Of a DNA stretch of 64,000 bases, positions 35,345 to 44,467 are shown one piece after another. Under the pieces are notes generated by a model. The model was given only the letters and a program-made list of their open reading frames with translations. It ran no database searches and had not been told where the DNA came from. This DNA is from RUG11237 sp050874665 (GTDB lineage: Bacteria; Bacillota; Clostridia; Lachnospirales; Lachnospiraceae). Numbering within the stretch: the stretch's first letter is position 1; every line of letters begins with the position of its first letter. The translations under genes were made by a program, and so were the position numbers. The stretch lies in NCBI GenBank assembly GCA_050874665.1, contig JBNMLC010000005.1, positions 62,001-126,000 of the forward strand, in the 5' to 3' direction.

Positions 35345-35935
35345 TTAGCCTACTAAATCGCTTCTCACATATCCTCTATATTTTTTGCCGTTAATTTTTA
35401 CTTGAATCCGATACCATTTGAAGCCTGTCTTATCCTGCGTTTCACATAACACCGTTACTTTCGTTCCTTTGCTAATTCCAAATAATCTTTTGTATGTAGT
35501 ACCGGCATACTTTCTCACATTCGTATTGTACTTCGCCGTCACCTTTTTCGTAAACACCGGTTTGGTATTTGCTCTTAAAATTCCTGAAAACTTACCGCAA
35601 ACCGTACCGTATGCTGTTGATTTGTAAGCTCTTACTTTATAAAAGTATTCCGTTCCAGCAGTTACCGTTGTATTCATAAATGCAACGGAGGAAACATTTT
35701 TTAACAGCTTATACTTTCCATTTCTTGCATTAGCACGATAAAGCTGATAACCGGAGGCACCACTGACTGGTGACCAGGTAAGATTAATACTTTTCGTAGT
35801 GCAAGTACCTGCCTTTAAATTTCGTACTTTTTCCAGACCGTTCTGATATGTAGCTGCTGATACCTGTTGCACCGGCAACATAGTAATTACTAATGTCAGC
35901 ATCATAAGAGCTACCAAAATTTTGTTCTTTTTCAT
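35345..35935 (-). CDS. Secreted fibronectin type III plus SH3-like protein
   Basis: 196 residues from ATG 35935 (GGGGAG 9 bases upstream). A Sec signal peptide (1-28, ending QVSAA) is followed by one FN3-like domain (about 33-115, INLTWSPVSGASGYQLYRA and EYFYKVRAY) and a bacterial SH3-like domain (about 125-196, TNVRKYAGTTYKRLFGISKGTKVTVL). No enzymatic domain. It probably binds wall or extracellular glycan. Not obviously linked to neighbours. Confidence 0.85.
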   Translation of the reverse strand: MKKNKILVALMMLTLVITMLPVQQVSAATYQNGLEKVRNLKAGTCTTKSINLTWSPVSGASGYQLYRANARNGKYKLLKNVSSVAFMNTTVTAGTEYFYKVRAYKSTAYGTVCGKFSGILRANTKPVFTKKVTAKYNTNVRKYAGTTYKRLFGISKGTKVTVLCETQDKTGFKWYRIQVKINGKKYRGYVRSDLVG

Positions 35936-36052
35936 ATCTGACTTCTCCCCTTTCTTTTTCGTTATATAGTGTAACACTCTCTTTATAACTGTGTCAATAT
36001 TGCAAGAAAATTTAAGAATTCCTTAAAGCTTTTCCTGACTACTTCTTCATAA

Positions 36053-37669
36053 TTACATTATGTCAGCTACGTCCTCTGGCAATATTTCACTGAGTTCCTC
36101 TATCGTCGGCTCCGGTATCACAATAATGCGATTTGCCTGGTTTGTCACAATACGTTCAAATACATTACGTATCCCTCTGGCATTGCCAAAATCGTTTCTT
36201 TTTTCTTTTGTCATCCCTGTTAACATTTTCTTTAACTCATCCATAGCTTCCTGCCGAAATACCATTGCCGACTTCTCAGCCATCTTGATAAGAATTTCTA
36301 ATAATTCTTCGTTAGAATAGTCCTGAAATTCAATAAATTTGTTAAAACGGGAAATCAACCCTGTATTTGATTTTAAAAAGGTCTTCATCTCATCTTTATA
36401 CCCTGCTACAATCACCACAAGATCTTTACGATTGTCTTCCATAAGCTTCACTAGTGTATCAATTGCTTCCCCACCAAAATCGTTTGCAACATCTCTTGAA
36501 ATAAGAGAATATGCTTCATCGATAAACAAAACTCCACCTTTCGCCTTTTCTACCACCTCTGTCACTTTAATGGCAGTCTGACCAATGTAACCTGCAACCA
36601 GTCCTGCACGGTCTGTTTCTATAAAGGTTCCCTTTGACAATATCCCCAATTCTTTATAAATGCCTGCCACAATACGCGCCACAGTGGTTTTGCCTGTTCC
36701 TGGATTGCCTGTAAATACCATATGATATGACATATCCATTTGAGGCATATTATGTTCCTGACGCATTTTTCGAACCTTAATCAGATTGACCAAAGATTGC
36801 ATTTCCGTCTTAACATTGTCAAGTCCTACTAATTCATTCAATTCTTTTATCAGTTTATCCAATGCAGCCTTACGTTTTGCCTGTTTGACAGCTTCCATTT
36901 CTTCCTTTGCCTTTTGAGCTTCTTTTGCAATCTCCTCCTCCGTCAAAGAATAAGGTTTCACAATAGGAGGAGATACCTGTTCCTGTCTTGTTTCTTCAAG
37001 AACCTCCGGTATCCTGTCAGGCATCGTATCCTGTTTTTTTATTTTCTTTATCTGCACCCGCTTTAACTGGGCTTTTTCATCAAACACTGCCCCTGTCTTA
37101 AAATCTTCACTGCAAATTTTTCGAAATACAAACTTTTCATCTATTGTCATCAGATATTGTAAATCCTCTGAAATAAAAGGATGCACCTGTTTAAAATAAG
37201 AACGGATATAGCTGACTGCTGCTGTTCCCTTTTCCTGATTCAAATATGCCATTGCAAGAAATATATTTAACAGAGTATCCGTAAACATATGAGCAAGGTA
37301 GGTATCCTTTCTGCTGTCCCGCAAAGAACACAACTGCAACAGAATAGGCGGAGAAGCAATCAGCTTCTCCGCATGAGCAATGATTTCCTCCGGTATCGGA
37401 CCATTTCCCGGTAATTCCAGCATATTCTTATCCGGTATTGCCAACAAAAAATGCCTTTCCTCTTCCGTAAAACGATTATTATATACCGGATAAAGAAGAA
37501 GAAACGCCTGAATATACAAATCCAACGCTTCACTCATTGTATATTTCAACAATTTCTCCGGTTCTTGCCAGTAACCCTCCATCTCTAACAGTTTGCAATG
37601 ATATAATATGGTATGATAATTTTCTTTCGCAATTGTAAATAACTCCTCGTTTGAGTATGCTTGTACCAT
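36053..37669 (-). CDS. CbxX/CfxQ-type AAA+ ATPase (SpoVK-like)
   Basis: 538 residues. The N-terminal half (about 1-260) is helical and not recognised; it includes a basic/Gln-rich linker. The C-terminal AAA+ domain has Walker A GNPGTGKTTVARIVAGI (near 323), pore-like FIETDRAGLVAGYIGQTA, Walker B GVLFIDEAYSL and sensor regions. SpoVK in Bacillus acts in spore maturation and other members are rubisco activases; the target here is unknown. Confidence 0.85.
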   Translation of the reverse strand: MVQAYSNEELFTIAKENYHTILYHCKLLEMEGYWQEPEKLLKYTMSEALDLYIQAFLLLYPVYNNRFTEEERHFLLAIPDKNMLELPGNGPIPEEIIAHAEKLIASPPILLQLCSLRDSRKDTYLAHMFTDTLLNIFLAMAYLNQEKGTAAVSYIRSYFKQVHPFISEDLQYLMTIDEKFVFRKICSEDFKTGAVFDEKAQLKRVQIKKIKKQDTMPDRIPEVLEETRQEQVSPPIVKPYSLTEEEIAKEAQKAKEEMEAVKQAKRKAALDKLIKELNELVGLDNVKTEMQSLVNLIKVRKMRQEHNMPQMDMSYHMVFTGNPGTGKTTVARIVAGIYKELGILSKGTFIETDRAGLVAGYIGQTAIKVTEVVEKAKGGVLFIDEAYSLISRDVANDFGGEAIDTLVKLMEDNRKDLVVIVAGYKDEMKTFLKSNTGLISRFNKFIEFQDYSNEELLEILIKMAEKSAMVFRQEAMDELKKMLTGMTKEKRNDFGNARGIRNVFERIVTNQANRIIVIPEPTIEELSEILPEDVADIM

Positions 37670-37791
37670 TCTGATTTCCTTTCCCTGTCAAAATCCATTT
37701 ATATTCCCAATGCCTTTATCATACCATATTTTTCTAAAAAATCATATCCTAATTTTACTGCAACCCGACTCTTTCATTATTTGCAAAATAT

Positions 37792-39846
37792 TTAAAGACT
37801 TAATGAGGTTAAATCCTGTTCCATAAAACTTGTCAGCTTTTTTTTCAATTCAGTATATTCCTCTGTATCAGGTATGCCTTCTTCCCCTAATTCATTTGCC
37901 GCATCGGAAGCCGCCTGCAAAATAGCTGCATCTGTAAAGATATCTCCAATCTTAAATTCAAGAATACCACTTTGGCGAAATCCAAACAAATCTCCCGGAC
38001 CTCGAAGTTTTAAATCCTCAGAAGAAATATAAAAACCATCATTTGATTTATTTAATATTTCTAAACGTTTTTTTGTTTCTTTTTTGTCACTTCCGCTGAC
38101 AAATATACAATAAGACTGTGCTGCACCTCTTCCGACACGCCCCCTCAACTGGTGAAGCTGCGCAAGACCAAATTTCTCCGCATTTTCCACCATCATGACG
38201 GTAGCATTTGGCACATTCACCCCTACCTCTACTACTGTCGTTGAAACTAAGACCTGAATTTCATTTGCCGCAAATCGCTCCATAATATCATTTTTGGCAC
38301 CAGCTTTCATCTTTCCATGCAGACATTCCGTCTTAATATCTTCTGGAAGCTTAGAACGCAATCTTTTTTCATAATCAACTACATTTTCCGCTTCTACATT
38401 CTCACTTTCTTCTACCATCGGACAAATCACATATGCCTGATGCCCCTTATGAACCTCATCCGCAATAAACTGATATGCTTTTTCACGATAAGAAGTATTC
38501 ACTACACAATTTTTAATTGGGATACGATTAGAAGGTAATTCATCAATCACAGAAATATCAAGATCGCCGTAAATTATAATAGCTAATGTTCTCGGTATTG
38601 GTGTAGCACTCATAACCAGCACATGTGGGCAGGTTCCTTTTTCCATTAACATTTCACGCTGCCTCACACCAAAACGATGCTGTTCATCCGTAATGACTAA
38701 TGCAAGATTATCATAAGCAACACTTTCCTGAAATAAGGTATGCGTTCCAATTACAATGTCCGCCATTCCCATTTCTATCCGTTCTCTTACCATACGCTTT
38801 TGTTTTACAGTCATGGAGCCTGTCAGCAACACAGGATGAATATCTAGCTGATATTCATCCTTTAATTGCATAAAATACTCATAATGCTGACGTGCCAACA
38901 CTTCTGTCGGAGCCATCATTGCCCCCTGATACCCATTTTCTGCTGCAAAACAAAGTGCTAATGCCGCCACAATTGTTTTACCAGAACCGACATCTCCCTG
39001 AATCAGCCTACTCATAACATAATCTGAATTCATGTCACTTTTCACATCATTCCATGCTTTTAACTGTGCATTTGTCAGGCGAAATGGCAATGTTTCTAAT
39101 AATGTCTGCGTCATCGTATCTTTCGGAAACGTAAAATTATTTTCTATCTTCTCCGTACTTTGTTTTAAATTACGAAGGGATACAATAAAAAGAAAAAATT
39201 CATCAAACACCAAACGTTTCCTGGCAAAAATCAAATCTTCCATTTTATTTGGAAAATGAATCGTAGAAACTGCATAATTATATTCTGCCAATTCGTTTTT
39301 TTTCCGAATACATAACGGAAGAAATTCCCTTTCCAGCACACCGGAATCAATTACCTGGCGAACAGCTTTTCCTATCGCATTGCTGGTAAGTCCCTTAGTA
39401 AGTGAGTATATTGGAAGCAACTGCCCTTGCCTTTTTTCGTATTCCCCCTCAAAAAAAACTTCCGGCTGCTCCATTGTCAGCCGGCCGTTCTTAATAAAAG
39501 GTATTCCACGAATAATAATATTTTCCCCGGTACGAATTTTTGCCTTCAGATATGGCATATTAAACCATGTAAGAAAAATAGATGTTTCACTGTCTCCTGC
39601 TACCACATTAAGTATTTGCAGATTCCGTATTCTTTTTACTCCATCTATTCGCTTCACAGTCACCCGCAAAGAATTAACTGTATCATTCTTTGCAAAACGT
39701 ATTCCTACCGGTGCAGCATATTCTTCATAATCTCTTGGATAGTAGTGGATCAAATCCTCTAACGTATATATGTTTAATTTATGAAACAACACTGCAGTCT
39801 TTTCACCAATTCCCTTTAATGTTGTAATACTGTCATTTATATTCAT
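37792..39846 (-). CDS. recG: ATP-dependent DNA helicase RecG
   Basis: Branch-migrates and regresses stalled forks. The 684 residues have the wedge/OB domain (about 60-160), helicase domain 1 with GDVGSGKT and the DEQH box (VITDEQHRFG), and helicase domain 2 with VGVNVPNATVMMVENAEKFGLAQLHQLRGRVGRG. It follows the FakA-like gene by 7 bases, as in Firmicutes (yloU-yloV-recG). Confidence 0.97.
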   Translation of the reverse strand: MNINDSITTLKGIGEKTAVLFHKLNIYTLEDLIHYYPRDYEEYAAPVGIRFAKNDTVNSLRVTVKRIDGVKRIRNLQILNVVAGDSETSIFLTWFNMPYLKAKIRTGENIIIRGIPFIKNGRLTMEQPEVFFEGEYEKRQGQLLPIYSLTKGLTSNAIGKAVRQVIDSGVLEREFLPLCIRKKNELAEYNYAVSTIHFPNKMEDLIFARKRLVFDEFFLFIVSLRNLKQSTEKIENNFTFPKDTMTQTLLETLPFRLTNAQLKAWNDVKSDMNSDYVMSRLIQGDVGSGKTIVAALALCFAAENGYQGAMMAPTEVLARQHYEYFMQLKDEYQLDIHPVLLTGSMTVKQKRMVRERIEMGMADIVIGTHTLFQESVAYDNLALVITDEQHRFGVRQREMLMEKGTCPHVLVMSATPIPRTLAIIIYGDLDISVIDELPSNRIPIKNCVVNTSYREKAYQFIADEVHKGHQAYVICPMVEESENVEAENVVDYEKRLRSKLPEDIKTECLHGKMKAGAKNDIMERFAANEIQVLVSTTVVEVGVNVPNATVMMVENAEKFGLAQLHQLRGRVGRGAAQSYCIFVSGSDKKETKKRLEILNKSNDGFYISSEDLKLRGPGDLFGFRQSGILEFKIGDIFTDAAILQAASDAANELGEEGIPDTEEYTELKKKLTSFMEQDLTSLSL

Positions 39847-39853
39847 ATCTATA

Positions 39854-41518
39854 TTATTCCACTGAAATCACATAGTAATAAATTGGTTGACCACCCATTT
39901 GCAGCTCTACTTCTAAATCAGGATATGTTTCTTCTACAAAAGATACGATTTCTTCTGCCTGTTCATTTGTAGCCTCAGCACCATAATAAATGCTTAACAG
40001 TTCAGATTCATCATCCACCAGCTTACGAATCAAATCCTTCGTAGTTTCCTGCAAATCTTTTCCTACAGAAAGAATGGACTTGTCGCCAATTCCCATAATA
40101 TCTCCCTGTTTAATCTCCTGTCCGTCAATACTGGTTTCACGTACAGCATATGTCACTTGACCGGTCTTTACGTGTTCCATTTCTTGTACCATTGTATCAT
40201 AATTTTCATCAACCGACTTCTCCGGCACATAATTAATAATCGCCGTAATTCCCTGTGGAACTGTCTTAGTTGGCAATACAATAATATCTTTATCTTCTAC
40301 CAGATAGGTTGCCTGCTCTGCAGCCAAAATAATATTTTTATTGTTTGGCAAAATGAAAATATGTTCTGCATTCACCTGATCTATAGCATTCAGCATATCC
40401 TCTGTGCTCGGGTTCATGGTCTGACCGCCTTCAATTACATAATCAACTCCCAGACTAGAGAAGATATCCTTGATTCCTTCGCCAATAGATACTGCAATAA
40501 ATCCAACTTCTTTTCGTGGTTGTGCATTTTCTGCCTCTTTCGCAGCTTCCTCTGCGGCAATTTTTTCTGCGTCTTTAATTAATTTTTCCTGATGCTCTAA
40601 ACGCATATTGTCAATTTTCATATTGCTTAAAGAGCCATATGTCAAGGCCTTTTGAATAGCAAGCCCCGGATCATTCGTGTGAACATGCACTTTTACAATG
40701 TCATCATCGGACACAGCAACAATCGAATCTCCAATAGAAGATAAATATGCCTTAAATGCTTTTTCATCTTCTATGGTATATTCTTTTTCCAACATAATAA
40801 TAAATTCTGTGCAATATCCAAATTTAATATCTGCAGCCTCTCCCGCATTTGTGGTTGTAACTTTTGGTGCCGGTGAGCCCTTAATTGTTAAGTCCAGTTC
40901 TTTTCCGAGGAAAGCATCATAAGCTCCTTTTACCACTTGCATAAGTCCCTGGCCGCCGGAATCTACAACACCCGCTTCTTTTAAGACCGGAAGCATCTCT
41001 GGCGTCTGGCTTAAAACATAATCGCCATGATTGATTACTTCTTCCAAAAATTCTTCCAGCTCATCTGTGCGTTCTGCCATTTCCACTGCCTTATCAGCCA
41101 AACCCTTTGCCACCGTCAGAATAGTACCTTCCTTCGGCTTCATAACAGCTTTATATGCGGTTTCTACAGCTTTTTCCATAGACATTGCAAGTACATCTAC
41201 ATCAATACTTTCATATTCTTTCAAACCTTTTGTAAGTCCACGTAAAAGCTGCGAAAGAATAACACCGGAGTTTCCACGCGCTCCGCGCAAAGAACCAGAT
41301 GAAATTGCCTTTGCCAGTTCCTCAATCGTTGGATTTTCCAAAGCAGACACTTCTTTGGCTGCTGACATAATTGTCATCGTCATATTTGTTCCCGTATCAC
41401 CATCCGGTACCGGAAATACATTTAATTCATTAATCCATTCTTTTTTTGCCTCCAGGTTCTTAGCTCCTGCCAAAAACATTTTAGAAAGCAATTTGGCATC
41501 TATCTGTTTCATGGTCAC
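39854..41518 (-). CDS. DhaL/DAK2-domain protein, FakA-like (YloV)
   Basis: Fatty-acid kinase ATP-binding subunit type. The 554 residues (GTG 41518, GGAGG 8 bases upstream) have an N-terminal DhaL domain with FPVPDGDTGTNMTMT binding ADP-Mg, then SGSLRGARGNSGVILSQLLRG, and a C-terminal domain found in FakA. FakB (DegV-type) partners are not in the window. The Asp23 gene upstream is the usual neighbour. Confidence 0.9.
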   Translation of the reverse strand: MTMKQIDAKLLSKMFLAGAKNLEAKKEWINELNVFPVPDGDTGTNMTMTIMSAAKEVSALENPTIEELAKAISSGSLRGARGNSGVILSQLLRGLTKGLKEYESIDVDVLAMSMEKAVETAYKAVMKPKEGTILTVAKGLADKAVEMAERTDELEEFLEEVINHGDYVLSQTPEMLPVLKEAGVVDSGGQGLMQVVKGAYDAFLGKELDLTIKGSPAPKVTTTNAGEAADIKFGYCTEFIIMLEKEYTIEDEKAFKAYLSSIGDSIVAVSDDDIVKVHVHTNDPGLAIQKALTYGSLSNMKIDNMRLEHQEKLIKDAEKIAAEEAAKEAENAQPRKEVGFIAVSIGEGIKDIFSSLGVDYVIEGGQTMNPSTEDMLNAIDQVNAEHIFILPNNKNIILAAEQATYLVEDKDIIVLPTKTVPQGITAIINYVPEKSVDENYDTMVQEMEHVKTGQVTYAVRETSIDGQEIKQGDIMGIGDKSILSVGKDLQETTKDLIRKLVDDESELLSIYYGAEATNEQAEEIVSFVEETYPDLEVELQMGGQPIYYYVISVE

Positions 41519-41531
41519 CAATATATCCTCC

Positions 41532-41888
41532 TTAATCTATAACTCGTACGCCTTCTACAAAGATATTAATCTTTTCCAGCTCCATGCCGGTAAATTCTTC
41601 CACTTTATATTTTACATTACTTATCAAGTTGTCTGCTACGGCTGAAATGCTTACACCATAGGAAACGATTACATGAAAGTCAATTGTAATTTTATTTTCC
41701 TTCACGACAACACTAATTCCATGTGTCAGGGATTCTTTCTTCAAAAGCTTCACTAAACCGTCTTTTACATTCAAAGCTGCCATTCCAACAATTCCAAAAC
41801 ATTCTACGGCAACAGAGCCTGCGTACTTTGCAATCACTTCATTATCAACGAGAATCTCACCCATACTTGTATTCATATGTCCCTTCAT
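41532..41888 (-). CDS. Asp23/Gls24 family envelope stress protein (YloU)
   Basis: 118 residues of the Asp23 domain, with GEILVDNEVIAKYAGSVAVECFGIVGM and a C-terminal GVRVID. Family members form membrane-associated filaments or meshworks and affect envelope stress. The rpmB-yloU-yloV-recG arrangement is conserved. AGGAGG precedes ATG 41888. Confidence 0.92.
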   Translation of the reverse strand: MKGHMNTSMGEILVDNEVIAKYAGSVAVECFGIVGMAALNVKDGLVKLLKKESLTHGISVVVKENKITIDFHVIVSYGVSISAVADNLISNVKYKVEEFTGMELEKINIFVEGVRVID

Positions 41889-42040
41889 ACCAATACCTCC
41901 TGTTACTTATATTATAGAGCTAATGCCTTTTTCTTGATAAATCAATGTATATAGTATAACCGTTTTTTACGGAAAAAGGAATACGAATTTTGCAATTTTT
42001 CTATTTTTTAAACATTTTTGAACATTTTTAATATTTTTCC

Positions 42041-42069
42041 TTGCATTCTTGTTCCGTTTCTGTTAAAAT
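42041..42069 (+). promoter_or_regulatory. rpmB promoter with extended -10
   Basis: TTGCAT (42041-42046), 17-base spacer, TGT then TAAAAT (42064-42069). Confidence 0.7.
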
Positions 42070-42140
42070 ATGCATGTTGTGAGCTTATATCAGAGTGATT
42101 TTACTGGTAAATGGCAATTTATTCAAGGAGGTGTAAAGTC

Positions 42141-42326
42141 ATGGCTAAATGTGCAGTATGTCAGAAAGGTGCTCATTTTGGAAACAATGTGAGCCATTCT
42201 CATAGAAGATCAAATAGAATTTGGAACTCAAACGTAAAATCCGTTAAGGTTAAAGTAAACGGTGCATCAAAGAAAATGTACGTATGTACTTCTTGCTTAC
42301 GTTCCGGAAAAGTTGAAAGAGCTTAA
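42141..42326 (+). CDS. rpmB: Ribosomal protein L28
   Basis: 61 residues from ATG 42141 (AAGGAGGTG upstream). It begins MAKCAVCQKGAHFGNNVSHS and ends with KKMYVCTSCLRSGKVERA. CxxC pairs (Cys4/Cys7 and Cys51/Cys54) mark the zinc-binding form of L28. It is transcribed away from the Asp23 gene and ended by its own hairpin. Confidence 0.98.
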   Translation: MAKCAVCQKGAHFGNNVSHSHRRSNRIWNSNVKSVKVKVNGASKKMYVCTSCLRSGKVERA

Positions 42327-42340
42327 TTCAAAATCTTAAG

Positions 42341-42379
42341 AAAGCCTGTATGATTATATAATATCGTACAGGCTTTTTT
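42341..42379 (+). terminator. rpmB terminator
   Basis: AAAGCCTGTA (42341-42350) pairs with TACAGGCTTT (42367-42376), with T-run 42374-42379. It may also stop the small minus-strand ORF. Confidence 0.85.
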
Positions 42380-42440
42380 CGTATATAGCTACGCTGCCCG
42401 ATTGCATGTGAAATTGCATAGTAAATGCACATTTTGTTCC

Positions 42441-42578
42441 CTAACAGCAAAACAAATTATATCCTAACAAAAGCAGCGATACCACAATAATAAAAAACAA
42501 AAAACAATTGGAAATAAACAATGTGATCACCATACCTACGGCGACAAAAAAGCAGGCAAATCCGGCTACCCTTCTCAT
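42441..42578 (-). CDS. 45-residue hydrophobic peptide
   Basis: An open frame from ATG at 42578 to TAG at 42441, almost wholly hydrophobic: MRRVAGFACFFVAVGMVITL at the N-terminus, a second helix, and the end LLLLGYNLFCC. Two membrane-spanning helices are likely. I recall similar short proteins ending GYNLFCC in Clostridia, but without search this is memory only. RBS is weak (GGTGTG) and a terminator separates it from gerW, so it needs its own promoter or read-through. Confidence 0.55.
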   Translation of the reverse strand: MRRVAGFACFFVAVGMVITLFISNCFLFFIIVVSLLLLGYNLFCC

Positions 42579-42593
42579 TTTATCACACCAACA

Positions 42594-42632
42594 AAAAAGC
42601 TTCTTATGCTAATATATGCATAAAAAGCTTTT
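42594..42632 (-). terminator. gerW operon terminator
   Basis: Arms AAAAGCTTCTTATGC-like 42594-42609 and 42618-42632 pair over about 15 bp with mismatches; the minus strand ends in a T-run. Confidence 0.8.
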
Positions 42633-42646
42633 CTAACATATCTTTT

Positions 42647-43036
42647 TTACTGTTCCTTTATACTTTCAATGGCATTCTCTACCTCAGGATTTTCTTTTTC
42701 TTCCGGATTCTCTTTTCCTGTAAATTTATTAATTACATCTGGAACCATATCCAAAATCTTTGTTACCGCATCCTGATTTTTTATATTTACCAATTTTGTT
42801 TGTCCATTTTGAATCACTAAAACAGCACTCGGCGACATTTTTCCACCCATTCCACCAGTACCTCTGTTTTTCTTGTCCTCACTAAAAGCACCTGCTCCAA
42901 CGCCAAAAGAAACGTCTACCAACGGTAAAATAATGGTATCTCCTACCGTAATTGCATCTCCTACCACCGTCTTTGACGAAATAAAGCTGTCCATCCCCTT
43001 AAATAACGATTCTACTGTTGTACTGAAATCTGCCAT
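42647..43036 (-). CDS. gerW: GerW/YtfJ family sporulation protein
   Basis: 129 residues. The family core is VESLFKGMDSFISSKTVVGDAITVGDTIILPLVDVSFGVGAG, then a Gly-rich GGMGGKMSP and VLVIQNGQTKL. B. subtilis GerW is a spore protein needed for normal germination. The DUF2953 gene lies 11 bases upstream, as in ytfI-ytfJ. It supports a spore-forming host. Confidence 0.93.
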   Translation of the reverse strand: MADFSTTVESLFKGMDSFISSKTVVGDAITVGDTIILPLVDVSFGVGAGAFSEDKKNRGTGGMGGKMSPSAVLVIQNGQTKLVNIKNQDAVTKILDMVPDVINKFTGKENPEEKENPEVENAIESIKEQ

Positions 43037-43047
43037 AATAACTCCTC

Positions 43048-44034
43048 CTATTTTCTAAATTTTTCTATCATTTTTCTTATATACTTGTTTTTATATGCCC
43101 GCCATGCCGTCAATAGCATAACATAACATTGTACTCTTCCTTTAATATATATATTGCCTTCTAAGCATACTTGCTCAAAATCAGGCACTACCTCCAATTG
43201 GTATCCATAAAACGGATAGATTATACTAAGCATAGCCAGTATTTCTCCTGTCAAAGCTGGATCTTCTGTACCAAAATGTACATACGCATCTGCTCTGTCG
43301 GGTTTTAACTGCCGCACCAGATACTTTTTTTGCTCGTTTAAAAACTTCAACGAACCTTTTAGTTCCTCACTGCTCACAAATTGCTTGAATTTCTCATATC
43401 CCGAACAGATTTCCTTTATTTTATCATATATTTTATAAAAAGTGAATTTAAGTTTTCTTATTTTATCCAAAAATAGCTGAACCATCGTTTTCTTTTTTGC
43501 AGCGGACTTCGTCTGTGGATTTTCTTTCGGTTCTTCTTCTGCTTTTTCTTTTGGTTTTGATTCTTCTTCTGGTTCTTCTTTTGGTTTTTCTTCCGGTTCT
43601 TCTTTCGGTTCTTCTTGGGGGCTTTCTTTCGGTTCCTCTGTCCTTATCTCATGATTTCTTTCCGGAAATTTTTCCGATAAAACGTTTTTCTTCGTAGGAT
43701 TTTCGAATCGTTCCGCTTTTTTCTGTATAGAATTATTATTACTGTTTTCTTTTATTTTATGCTTTTTTTCTACTCTGGGAAACACCTGAAAAAACAGTAA
43801 CTTTACCGAATATGCCACCCCACTTTTACTCCCAAACTCAACGCGCACACGAACTATATGAAAAAGCCAGCTTAAGTATAAGCATCCGCTTGCTTTCTCT
43901 GCACTTTTCTCTGCTTTCACCTGATATTGAATCGGAAGAAACAAAAAAATTCCTATCAGCAGAACAAGCAAGGCAAGTATGGATAGCAATATGATTCCAA
44001 TAATTTTTAATATGGTTAGAATTATTCCTGCCAT
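43048..44034 (-). CDS. DUF2953 protein (YtfI-like) with Glu-Pro-Lys repeat linker
   Basis: 328 residues. An N-terminal transmembrane helix (about 8-30) precedes the DUF2953 start (PIQYQVKAEKSAEKASGCLY). A long charged linker (about 115-185) has Glu/Pro/Lys repeats, and the conserved C-terminal part includes ADAYVHFGTEDPALTGEILAML and IYIKGRVQCYV. It is paired with gerW. The precise role is unknown; the pairing suggests sporulation. Confidence 0.88.
   Translation of the reverse strand: MAGIILTILKIIGIILLSILALLVLLIGIFLFLPIQYQVKAEKSAEKASGCLYLSWLFHIVRVRVEFGSKSGVAYSVKLLFFQVFPRVEKKHKIKENSNNNSIQKKAERFENPTKKNVLSEKFPERNHEIRTEEPKESPQEEPKEEPEEKPKEEPEEESKPKEKAEEEPKENPQTKSAAKKKTMVQLFLDKIRKLKFTFYKIYDKIKEICSGYEKFKQFVSSEELKGSLKFLNEQKKYLVRQLKPDRADAYVHFGTEDPALTGEILAMLSIIYPFYGYQLEVVPDFEQVCLEGNIYIKGRVQCYVMLLTAWRAYKNKYIRKMIEKFRK
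43500..43640 (+). repeat. Degenerate GGTTCTTCTTT-type repeats inside the DUF2953 gene
   Basis: Several imperfect units such as GGTTCTTCTTTCGG recur and encode EEPKEEPEEKPKEEPEEE on the minus strand. Such tracts can shift in length. Confidence 0.75.
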
Positions 44035-44035
44035 G

Positions 44036-44365
44036 TTACACTCCCATTTTATTTTGAAAATACTCGCGTATGCGCATTCCTTTTGTTTCCGTTAACACAT
44101 CAGATACAATCGTTTCTACTAATTTCAAAGCTTCGTCATATCCAACTGCAATTCCAACAATACAAGTAGTCGTATCATTATAATGTTTTTGTAAAAGTTC
44201 GGAAGAATTTATAATTTCCAATTGATTATTTTCAAACTTCGGAATTGTAATAAGATAAGTATTGATCAATCCTGCCTTATGCGTCACCTTCCACACAATT
44301 TTATAACGCGACTTTTTAGCATTTTCGCCCATATACAATTTTCTATACCATTTAATACGCTTCAT
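44036..44365 (-). CDS. Conserved-looking hypothetical protein
   Basis: 109 residues from ATG 44365; a longer frame reaches 44425 but spans a strong hairpin and has no RBS. The protein is a mixed alpha/beta domain without membrane helices: KIVWKVTHKAGLINTYLITIP at the N-terminus, TTCIVGIAVGYDEALKLVETIVSDVL in the middle. I do not recognise it. Its stop is one base from the DUF2953 start, so it belongs to that operon. Confidence 0.65.
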   Translation of the reverse strand: MKRIKWYRKLYMGENAKKSRYKIVWKVTHKAGLINTYLITIPKFENNQLEIINSSELLQKHYNDTTTCIVGIAVGYDEALKLVETIVSDVLTETKGMRIREYFQNKMGV

Positions 44366-44395
44366 ATTTTCCAACCAATCCCCTATGAACAGACA

Positions 44396-44419
44396 GACCG
44401 AGCAGATATATGCTCGGTC
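44396..44419 (-). other. 9-bp perfect stem-loop between Nudix and hypothetical genes
   Basis: GACCGAGCA (44396-44404) pairs with TGCTCGGTC (44411-44419), six-base loop. No T-run follows on either side, so a processing or attenuation signal is more likely than a classic terminator. Confidence 0.6.
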
Positions 44420-44467
44420 CTCCACTGCAATTCATAACAACATAATGTGTACTTTTTCTTCTTTCCG

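Noticed and set aside
43500..43640. CRISPR-like or satellite array
   Set aside because: Units are short, variable and in frame with a coding Glu-Pro-Lys linker.
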